Positions 1 to 5,875 of a stretch of DNA of 10,088 nt are shown here, piece by piece (the stretch's first letter is position 1; the number at the start of each line of letters is the position of its first letter). The notes below the pieces were generated by a model. That model did no database searches. It saw only the letters and a list, made by a program, of their open reading frames with translations, and was not told the DNA's origin. The DNA comes from RUG14199 sp045535205 (GTDB lineage: Bacteria; Bacillota; Clostridia; Oscillospirales; CAG-272): assembly GCA_045535205.1 (NCBI GenBank), contig JAZSLF010000102.1, forward strand, positions 1-10,088, read 5' to 3'. Position numbers and translations under genes: made by a program.

Positions 1-41
1 AAGAAGGAGGTTCTGAGATCTTTTACTTCGAGAAGTGCCAT
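1..41 (-). CDS. oppD: OppD-like ABC transporter ATP-binding protein, N-terminal fragment (cut by window edge)
   Basis: Reading leftwards from an ATG at 41-39, the sequence encodes MALLEVKDLRTSF before the window ends. The LLEVKDLRTSF pattern is the usual first strand of OppD/DppD ATPases, the subunit that hydrolyses ATP to drive peptide import. The start lies 15 nt after the oppC stop and is preceded by AAGGGGGT, a good Shine-Dalgarno sequence about 10 nt upstream. Gene order B-C-D is the usual order of oligopeptide/dipeptide importers, which supports the call although only 13 codons are visible. No Walker motif is in the window, so function rests on context plus the N-terminal motif. The paralogue (Opp versus Dpp or nickel-type) cannot be told. 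Confidence 0.8.
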   Translation of the reverse strand, partial: MALLEVKDLRTSF

Positions 42-56
42 ACTTGATTTACCCCC

Positions 57-1115
57 TTACTTTTTAAGCTTGGGGTCAAATGCGTCGCGGAGTCCGTCAC
101 CGAACAGGTTAAGGGACAGAACGATAAGCGAAATGACCGCAGCAGGAATGAGAAGCTGATAAGGATATGATCTGATACCGCTGAGCGCATCGGATGCCAG
201 AGAGCCGAGAGAGGGCATGGGGGCATTTACACCGAGACCGAGGAATGAAAGGTAGCTTTCGGTGAAGATCGCGCTGGGAATCTGAAGTGCCGTTGAAATT
301 ACAACTACGCTGATGCAGTTGGGAAGCAGATGCTTTCTGATTATCCAGGAGCCCTTCGCCCCGGTTGCACGGGCGGAAAGCACGTATTCCTGCTCGCGCA
401 GAGAAAGGATCTGACCTCTGATAAGGCGGGACATGGATACCCAATAAAGAACCGCAAATACGATGAAAAGACTGATGATGTTCGTACCGAGCTTTTCAAG
501 GGACGTTCCTCTGATGACAGGCTCAAGCGAAACGTTGAGCACCGATGCCAAGAGAATAACCATAAGCATATCGGGAAGTGAATAGATAATATCGACGATT
601 CTCATTATTATCATATCCACCTTGCCGCCGCAATATCCCGCAATGGAGCCCATGAGAAGACCGATAACAAGAACGATGATACTTGCGAAAAAGCCTACCG
701 CAAGAGATATTCTCGTGCCGTATACCACGCGGATAAAATAGTCTCTGCCTGCGGAGTCGGTTCCGAAAATGTGGGGGAACACCGTTTCGCCCGCTTCAAT
801 TCTCTCCTGCTCCGTAGTTCCGTATTCAAAGGGAGCAAGATTTTTAAAAGAGGGGTCAACGGGCTTGCCGGGAATAACGCCCAGCTGCTGTTCGTAAGTG
901 TAAGGCCATACCGCAGGAATTATTATAGACGAAAGGGCAATAATAATAACCACGAAAAAGCTGATAGTTGCTATCTTATTTTTAAGAAGTCTTTTTACGC
1001 CGTCTTTGAAAAACGTTGACGACGGACGCATTTTTACCATGTATTCCTTATCCTCTGCAGACGCAGGAATAAATGAATCAACGTTCACATGAAAACTGAA
1101 AGGCATTTTCTTCAT
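57..1115 (-). CDS. oppC: Oligopeptide/dipeptide ABC transporter permease, OppC type
   Basis: 352-residue membrane subunit of a peptide-type ABC importer; it would pair with OppB to form the channel and receive substrate from an extracellular binding protein. Hydrophobic segments lie near residues 49-70, 134-158, 166-193, 212-233, 268-293 and 320-340, giving six membrane spans. The family motif GTDSAGRD (118-125) followed by R and GTRISL is present just before span 2. The EAA loop that contacts the ATPase is at about 244-266 (YVLSARATGAKG, then KHLLPN). The C terminus ends in the family-typical DPKL. It is longer than the roughly 300 residues usual for OppC because of a 45-residue cytoplasmic N terminus and a longer external segment (about 71-117) between spans 1 and 2. 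The ATG at 1115 is chosen because AAGGAGG lies 10 nt upstream; Met4 would be too far. Cotranscribed with oppB (15-nt gap). Opp versus Dpp specificity cannot be read from the permease. Confidence 0.93.
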   Translation of the reverse strand: MKKMPFSFHVNVDSFIPASAEDKEYMVKMRPSSTFFKDGVKRLLKNKIATISFFVVIIIALSSIIIPAVWPYTYEQQLGVIPGKPVDPSFKNLAPFEYGTTEQERIEAGETVFPHIFGTDSAGRDYFIRVVYGTRISLAVGFFASIIVLVIGLLMGSIAGYCGGKVDMIIMRIVDIIYSLPDMLMVILLASVLNVSLEPVIRGTSLEKLGTNIISLFIVFAVLYWVSMSRLIRGQILSLREQEYVLSARATGAKGSWIIRKHLLPNCISVVVISTALQIPSAIFTESYLSFLGLGVNAPMPSLGSLASDALSGIRSYPYQLLIPAAVISLIVLSLNLFGDGLRDAFDPKLKK

Positions 1116-1130
1116 TATATTTATACCTCC

Positions 1131-2060
1131 TTATTCCAATGTGATTCTGGGGTCGACAACCTTATAAAGAATGTCCGTTACCAAATTCATTGTTACGATA
1201 AGTGTTGCAAGCACGATAGTCGTTCCCATGATGAGAGGATAGTCTCTGTCCGTAATACTGCTTACGAAAGCTCTGCCGATGCCGGGAACTGCAAATATCT
1301 GTTCAACGACCAGAGAGCCCGTTACGATATACGCAAGCATGGGACCGAAATATGTGAGAACGGGAATGAGAGAGTTTTTAAGAGCATGGCCGAAAATAAC
1401 CTTCATACCCGATACGCCCTTTGCTTTTGCAGTACGGATATAATCCTGCCCCAGAACGTCAAGCATCGAAGAACGGGTAAGTCTTGTAATATACGCCATA
1501 GGATAAAGAGCAAGAGTGATTATGGGAAGCACAAGGCCGCCCTCAGCCGCACCGTTGGCGGGGAATATCTGCATTTTAACGGCAAAGCACAAAAGAAGGA
1601 GTGTTCCTATAATAAATGAAGGCATTGAGACGAAGGCCGTCGTTATTACCATGATTATTCTGTCTATTACTTTGTTACGTCTCAGCGCCGCAACAGAGCC
1701 GAGAACTATTCCTGCAGCAGCCGCAGAAAATGCCGCCACAAGACCCAGCTTTGCAGAGGTCTTCATGCCCGTAAAGATAATATCGATGACGTCACGTCCT
1801 CTCTGCTTCAGGGAAGGGCCGAAATCAAACTTCGTAACTATATCTTTAAGATAGGTAACATACTGCTCAAACACGGGCTTATCAAGTCCGTATTTTGCTT
1901 CGAGTGCCGCCGTTGCCGCTTCGGACAGAGCTTTTTCGCCCATGAAGGGACCGCCCGGAACAAGTCTCGTAACGAAGAACGTTACAGTTATGATCACCCA
2001 CACCGTAAGGAGTGCCAGTAATACTCTTTTTAAAATATAAAGCAATGTTTTTGTGTTCAT
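1131..2060 (-). CDS. oppB: Oligopeptide/dipeptide ABC transporter permease, OppB type
   Basis: 309-residue inner-membrane permease and first gene of the visible operon. The N terminus (YILKRVLLALLTVWVIITVTFF) is the classic OppB/DppB first membrane span (about 8-30), followed by the RLVPGGPF motif (32-39). Further spans lie near 101-125, 133-162, 176-195, 230-252 and 277-300. The cytoplasmic EAA loop is at 206-233 (DYIRTAKAKG, then HALKNSLIP). The VEQIFAVPGIGR signature (252-263) and a DPRI tail complete the family pattern; length is normal. The start at 2060 has a degenerate Shine-Dalgarno, AGGCGG, 7 nt upstream, weaker than those of oppC and oppD. No binding-protein gene (oppA) precedes it in the 462-base upstream gap, so the binding protein must be encoded elsewhere, possibly after oppD/oppF. 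Six-span topology is read by eye. Confidence 0.93.
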   Translation of the reverse strand: MNTKTLLYILKRVLLALLTVWVIITVTFFVTRLVPGGPFMGEKALSEAATAALEAKYGLDKPVFEQYVTYLKDIVTKFDFGPSLKQRGRDVIDIIFTGMKTSAKLGLVAAFSAAAAGIVLGSVAALRRNKVIDRIIMVITTAFVSMPSFIIGTLLLLCFAVKMQIFPANGAAEGGLVLPIITLALYPMAYITRLTRSSMLDVLGQDYIRTAKAKGVSGMKVIFGHALKNSLIPVLTYFGPMLAYIVTGSLVVEQIFAVPGIGRAFVSSITDRDYPLIMGTTIVLATLIVTMNLVTDILYKVVDPRITLE

Positions 2061-2253
2061 ACAGATACCGCCTGCCTCAACTCATTATCTTCATTATACG
2101 TATTTATTTATCTTAGACTGTTTTTTCAAAATACTTGCAAAAACAAGAAAAAATCGGTCCGAAAACCCATTTTCTCATATTAATGCATTTTTTGCTTAAA
2201 ACATACTGAAAAAAACAGCAAGATCGCTTAAATTTGTAACTTTTAGATAATCA

Positions 2254-2282
2254 ATTATAACATAATTAAATTAAAACCGCAA
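2254..2282 (-). promoter_or_regulatory. Candidate promoter of the opp operon
   Basis: On the minus strand, TTGCGG (2282-2277) is followed after 17 nt by TATAAT (2259-2254), and TGT immediately precedes the TATAAT, an extended -10. The -35 matches consensus at TTG only. Transcription would start near 2247 and give a leader of roughly 190 nt before oppB. I saw no clear riboswitch or strong hairpin in that leader. It is the best minus-strand match I found in the 2061-2522 gap. Confidence 0.5.
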
Positions 2283-2445
2283 TAGCTTTTATTAAAAAAC
2301 AAGCCGTTTTTGCCTTTTAAATGACGGAAATTAATATCAATCCTGCATATTTTCTCACCGTCTGCACAATTTTGTGAATTTAAATGAGGAAGAAAAAGCA
2401 TATTTTATTAAGTCTGCAAAGGAAAGGAAATCCTACCCGTCGGTA

Positions 2446-2474
2446 TTGACATATAAAACTGTTTTTGATAAAAT
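2446..2474 (+). promoter_or_regulatory. uvrA promoter (sigma-A type)
   Basis: Perfect -35 TTGACA (2446-2451), 17-nt spacer, then TAAAAT (2469-2474), one mismatch from consensus. The start of transcription would be near 2481, giving a leader of about 42 nt that contains the strong RBS AGGAGGTG (2510-2517), 5 nt before the ATG. Confidence 0.8.
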
Positions 2475-2522
2475 TAAATGATAAGAATTATTTAGGGACC
2501 AAGGCTGTCAGGAGGTGTTCCA

Positions 2523-5357
2523 ATGCCCAAACACGTAAAAATAAGAGGTGCAAGAGTAAATAATCTGAAAAATGTCGATATTGATATTCCCCGTGACAAG
2601 CTCGTCGTTCTCACAGGTATGTCAGGCTCGGGAAAATCCTCTCTTGCCTTCGATACTCTTTATGCCGAGGGACACAGACGCTTTGTTGAAAGTCTTTCCT
2701 CCTATGCAAGAATGTTTCTCGGTCAGATGGACAAGCCCGACGTGGACTCTATTGAAGGTCTGTCTCCCGCCATTTCGATAGACCAGAAGACAACGTCGAA
2801 AAATCCTCGCTCCACCGTGGGCACAGTTACGGAGATATACGACTATTTAAGGCTTCTTTACGCAAGAATAGGCGTCCCCCATTGTCCCGTATGCAACAAA
2901 GAGATACGCCAGCAGACCACCGACCAGATAATAGACAAGATCATGTCTCTTCCCGAAGGGGAACGCTTCATGGTCCTTTCACCTGTTGTAAAAGGTAAAA
3001 AGGGACGTCACGAAAAGGTCCTTGAAAGTGCAAAGAGAAGCGGCTATGCAAGAGTCCGTATAGACGGTATCATTTATGACCTGTCAGAGAATTTTATTCC
3101 CGAAAAAAATCTGAAGCATACGATCGAAATAGTTATTGACAGACTTGTTATGAAGCCCGACATACGAAGCCGTCTCACCGACTCGGTGGAGACCGCACTC
3201 AGAGAAGCGGCGGGAGCTGTCATAATAGCCACAGCTCCGAGAGACAGAGACGGCGAGGACTTCTACTATTCAACGAGCTACGCCTGCGAGGAACACGGTG
3301 TCAGCATCGGTGAGCTTGAGCCAAGAATGTTCTCCTTCAACAATCCCTTCGGTGCCTGCAAGAAATGTTCCGGTCTCGGAATAATGAGAAGAATATCGGT
3401 TGCCAAAATAATTCCCGACCCAGACCTTTCCCTTCTTGACGGCGGTATTGCCGTAAACGGCTTCAAATCCCTCGGCCCTGAGACCTGGTCCGGCCCTCTC
3501 TTTGAGGCTGTGGGCGAGCACGTGGGCTTCCGCATGGACCAACCGCTGAGAACATTTTCCGAAAAAGCGATGAACGCCTTGCTCTACGGCACGGGAGACA
3601 CGGTCTTCGACATTGTCAGAGGCTTTGACGGTTATTTCCGTGAACAGAAGGTAACCTTTGAAGGCATCATAAATATAATCACCTCAAGAATGAACGGGCA
3701 CAGCCCAATGCACGACAGCGAATACTATGAACAGTTTTTTGAGGAGCTTCCCTGCCCCGAATGCAGCGGAAGCAGACTGAACAAGGAGGCATCCTGTGTA
3801 ACTGTAGGCGGCAAGACCATAGGAGAATTTTGCAACATGGGAATAGACTCCGCACTTGAATTTGTAAACGGTCTTGAGCTGTCCGAGACCGAAATGCAGA
3901 TAGGAAAGGAGATAATCAAGGAGCTGAAGGCAAGACTCAACTTCCTTATCAGCGTAGGCCTTGACTATCTGACTCTTTCAAGACGCTCAGGTACTCTTTC
4001 GGGCGGTGAGGCTCAGAGAATAAGACTTGCCACTCAGATAGGCTCGTCTCTTGCGGGTGTACTTTATATTCTTGACGAGCCGTCAATAGGACTTCATCAG
4101 CGTGACAACTACCGACTTATAAACACGCTCAAATCCCTGAGAGATCTCGGCAACAGCGTTATCGTAGTAGAGCATGACGAAGAAACGATGATGGCGGCGG
4201 ATTATATTATTGACATCGGCCCCATGGCAGGAGTACACGGAGGAGAGATCGTCGCAAAAGGCACTCCGAAGCAGATATGTGCTGACAAAAACTCAATTAC
4301 GGGTGCATTCCTTTCGGGAAGACGCACAATAGAGGTTCCCGAAAGGAGACGAAGCGGAAACGGCAGCTTCCTCACCGTAAAAGGTGCAAGAGAGCACAAT
4401 CTTAAAAACATCGACGTGACTGTCCCGCTGGGATGCTTTGTATGTGTAACCGGTGTTTCCGGTTCGGGAAAAAGCTCTCTTGTAAATTCCGTAATCTATC
4501 AGTCTCTCGTTTCAAAGCTTAACCGTGCGGCATCATGTCCCGGAGCTCACGATTCAATTGAGGGCATCGAAGCTCTCGACAAGATAATCGCCATTGACCA
4601 AAGTCCTATAGGCAGAACTCCCCGTTCAAACCCCGCAACCTACACAGGTCTTTTCACCGATATAAGAAATCTGTTTGCCAAAACACCTGCAGCAAACATG
4701 AGAGGATATGCTTCGGGAAGATTTTCCTTCAACGTTAAAGGCGGAAGATGCGAAGCGTGTGAGGGTGACGGTGTAAAGAAGATCGAAATGCACTTCCTTC
4801 CCGATGTTTACGTGACCTGCGACGTATGTCACGGCAAGCGGTACAACAGAGAGACTCTTGAGGTAAAGTACAAGGATAAAAACATTTCCGACGTGCTTGA
4901 AATGACAGCGGAAGAGGGTGCTGATTTCTTCTCGGAGATCCCCAAAATAGCAACGAGACTCCGTCTGCTCTGCGACGTAGGTCTGGGATATATCAAAATA
5001 GGGCAGTCCTCCACCACTCTTTCGGGCGGTGAAGCTCAGAGAGTCAAGCTTGCAACGGAGCTTTCCAAAAAAAGCACAGGCAAGACAATCTACGTTCTCG
5101 ACGAGCCTACAACAGGGCTTCATGCCGCAGACGTCGAACGTCTTATTCAGATACTCCAGCGGCTCGTTGATGCGGGAAATACAGTTCTCGTCATCGAGCA
5201 CAACCTCGATATAATCAAAACCGCAGACTATATCATAGATCTGGGGCCCGAAGGCGGAGATAAGGGCGGAACGGTCGTTGCAACAGGAACTCCCGAAGAG
5301 GTTGCAAAATGCGAAAAGTCTTATACGGGTCAGTATCTCAAAAACAAACTGAAATAA
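2523..5357 (+). CDS. uvrA: UvrABC excinuclease subunit A (UvrA)
   Basis: 944-residue DNA-damage sensor of nucleotide excision repair. As a dimer it finds bulky lesions, loads UvrB and then leaves. All class I UvrA parts are present in order: Walker A 1 GMSGSGKSS (32-40); CxxC at 121/124 and CPEC at 411-414; a second zinc module at 255-282; ABC signature LSGGEAQR (492-499) with LDEP (517-520); Walker A 2 GVSGSGKSS (644-652); the C-terminal zinc finger C743/C746/C766/C769 within GGRCEAC and CDVCHGKRYNRETLE; and the second LSGGEAQR (833-840) with LDEPTTGLH (859-867). Length is typical. The ATG at 2523 follows AGGAGGTG by 5 nt. One oddity: the second zinc module reads C255-E-E-H258 with C279 and C282, so the usual second Cys is His. 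uvrB is not adjacent, so the gene appears to be transcribed alone. Confidence 0.98.
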   Translation: MPKHVKIRGARVNNLKNVDIDIPRDKLVVLTGMSGSGKSSLAFDTLYAEGHRRFVESLSSYARMFLGQMDKPDVDSIEGLSPAISIDQKTTSKNPRSTVGTVTEIYDYLRLLYARIGVPHCPVCNKEIRQQTTDQIIDKIMSLPEGERFMVLSPVVKGKKGRHEKVLESAKRSGYARVRIDGIIYDLSENFIPEKNLKHTIEIVIDRLVMKPDIRSRLTDSVETALREAAGAVIIATAPRDRDGEDFYYSTSYACEEHGVSIGELEPRMFSFNNPFGACKKCSGLGIMRRISVAKIIPDPDLSLLDGGIAVNGFKSLGPETWSGPLFEAVGEHVGFRMDQPLRTFSEKAMNALLYGTGDTVFDIVRGFDGYFREQKVTFEGIINIITSRMNGHSPMHDSEYYEQFFEELPCPECSGSRLNKEASCVTVGGKTIGEFCNMGIDSALEFVNGLELSETEMQIGKEIIKELKARLNFLISVGLDYLTLSRRSGTLSGGEAQRIRLATQIGSSLAGVLYILDEPSIGLHQRDNYRLINTLKSLRDLGNSVIVVEHDEETMMAADYIIDIGPMAGVHGGEIVAKGTPKQICADKNSITGAFLSGRRTIEVPERRRSGNGSFLTVKGAREHNLKNIDVTVPLGCFVCVTGVSGSGKSSLVNSVIYQSLVSKLNRAASCPGAHDSIEGIEALDKIIAIDQSPIGRTPRSNPATYTGLFTDIRNLFAKTPAANMRGYASGRFSFNVKGGRCEACEGDGVKKIEMHFLPDVYVTCDVCHGKRYNRETLEVKYKDKNISDVLEMTAEEGADFFSEIPKIATRLRLLCDVGLGYIKIGQSSTTLSGGEAQRVKLATELSKKSTGKTIYVLDEPTTGLHAADVERLIQILQRLVDAGNTVLVIEHNLDIIKTADYIIDLGPEGGDKGGTVVATGTPEEVAKCEKSYTGQYLKNKLK

Positions 5358-5358
5358 C

Positions 5359-5400
5359 AAACGAAGCCCAAGCTGTCACGCAGCTTGGGCTCCTCCGTTT
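5359..5400. terminator. Hairpin terminator between convergent uvrA and thioredoxin-like gene
   Basis: A perfect 10-bp stem, GCCCAAGCTG (5366-5375) with CAGCTTGGGC (5381-5390), closes a 5-nt loop. AAACG (5359-5363) and CGTTT (5396-5400) can extend it across an internal loop. It starts right after the uvrA stop. Read on the minus strand, the stem is followed by a T-rich run, as expected for terminating the thioredoxin-like gene. Read on the plus strand the T tract is poor, so termination of uvrA may be less efficient or factor-dependent. Confidence 0.75.
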
Positions 5401-5415
5401 GCGGCTCAGCCGCAA
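5399..5415. terminator. Second small hairpin in the convergent intergenic region
   Basis: TTGCGGC (5399-5405) and GCCGCAA (5409-5415) are exact complements around a TCA loop. It shares two bases with the outer arm of the preceding hairpin, so the two cannot both be fully extended. There is no T tract on either side. It could reinforce termination or protect a 3' end; a role is inferred only from position. Confidence 0.45.
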
Positions 5416-5430
5416 CATCATTTAAGAAAC

Positions 5431-5688
5431 TCAAGAGTTTTCAACAAAAAAGTTCTCCAGCTCCATTTTTGACACAGCTCCCGTAAGTCTTTTAATCTCG
5501 CTGTCACCTTCAAGCATAATAAGAGTCGGAACACTTTTTACATTGTAAAGCTGTGCTTCTTCGGGATCTTTGTTTATTTCCACCTTGCGAAGAACTGCGG
5601 AGTGCTTTTCTGCCGCAAGACTCACCATCGGCATCATGACTTTACAGGGGGTGCACTTTTCCGAATAAAATTCAATTACGGTCCTCAT
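5431..5688 (-). CDS. Short thioredoxin-like protein with CTPC active site
   Basis: 85 residues with the core of a thioredoxin fold. FYSEKCTPCKVMMP (7-20) carries the redox pair C12/C15, and SVPTLIML (52-59) carries the cis-proline P54 that packs against it. VEINKDPEEAQLYNVKSVPT matches the usual thioredoxin beta3-alpha3-cis-Pro segment. It lacks the first strand and helix of standard thioredoxins (about 105 residues) and has TP rather than GP between the cysteines, so it is a minimal thioredoxin-like disulfide reductase rather than clear TrxA. No signal peptide, so it should be cytoplasmic. The ATG at 5688 has GAGGAG about 11 nt upstream, and an in-frame TGA just upstream rules out a longer ATG start. 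No reductase or partner gene adjoins it, so the substrate is unknown. Confidence 0.9.
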   Translation of the reverse strand: MRTVIEFYSEKCTPCKVMMPMVSLAAEKHSAVLRKVEINKDPEEAQLYNVKSVPTLIMLEGDSEIKRLTGAVSKMELENFFVENS

Positions 5689-5721
5689 AAACAGTTTTGC
5701 TCCTCATTTTTATATATTTTC

Positions 5722-5751
5722 ACTATAATTATTGCCAAAAAGCCGTCTGAA
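5722..5751 (-). promoter_or_regulatory. Possible promoter of the thioredoxin-like gene
   Basis: On the minus strand, TTCAGA (5751-5746), an 18-nt spacer and TATAGT (5727-5722) would start transcription near 5715, a short distance before the RBS. A better-looking -35, TTGGCA (5738-5733) with TATAAA (5714-5709), would start inside the RBS and is less likely. The choice is uncertain. Confidence 0.3.
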
Positions 5752-5765
5752 TTTTCATTTTTTTA

Positions 5766-5794
5766 TTGACACAGCTAATAAAAAGATGTAAAAT
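5766..5794 (+). promoter_or_regulatory. rny promoter (sigma-A type)
   Basis: TTGACA (5766-5771), 17-nt spacer, TAAAAT (5789-5794): the same hexamers and spacing as the uvrA promoter. Transcription should start near 5801, giving a leader of about 75 nt before the rny ATG. Confidence 0.8.
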
Positions 5795-5875
5795 ATCATT
5801 TGATATGTAGTATGGGGAAGTGTTTTGTGTCCCCATGACGATTCATATAAATCTAAAAGAAACGGAGGTGCAAGG

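Larger units (their letters stand above)
2061..2522. other. AT-rich divergent intergenic region between oppB and uvrA
   Basis: 462 bases with no supportable gene. It contains the opp promoter candidate (minus) and the uvrA promoter (plus). A short palindrome CACAA-TT-TTGTG at 2365-2376 lies between the two promoters and could be an operator, but at five base pairs per arm it may be chance. No LexA-type GAAC-N4-GTTC box is visible near the uvrA promoter. I see no tRNA, transposon end or terminator. Confidence 0.6.

Noticed and set aside
1089..1619. 176-codon plus-strand frame opposite oppB
   Set aside because: It is antisense to a clear permease gene, its composition does not resemble a real protein, and it has no RBS.
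2093..2121. Minus-strand TATAAT at 2098-2093 as the opp promoter
   Set aside because: The hexamer 17 nt upstream (ACAGTC) does not resemble a -35; the site at 2254-2282 is better. It could still be a secondary start.
4626..5360. 244-codon minus-strand frame opposite the C-terminal half of uvrA
   Set aside because: A register shadow of uvrA codon use; no recognisable motif.
5825..5875. TTG start giving RNase Y 17 extra residues
   Set aside because: No RBS there; the extension is polar and would displace the N-terminal membrane anchor. The ATG at 5876 has an ideal RBS.
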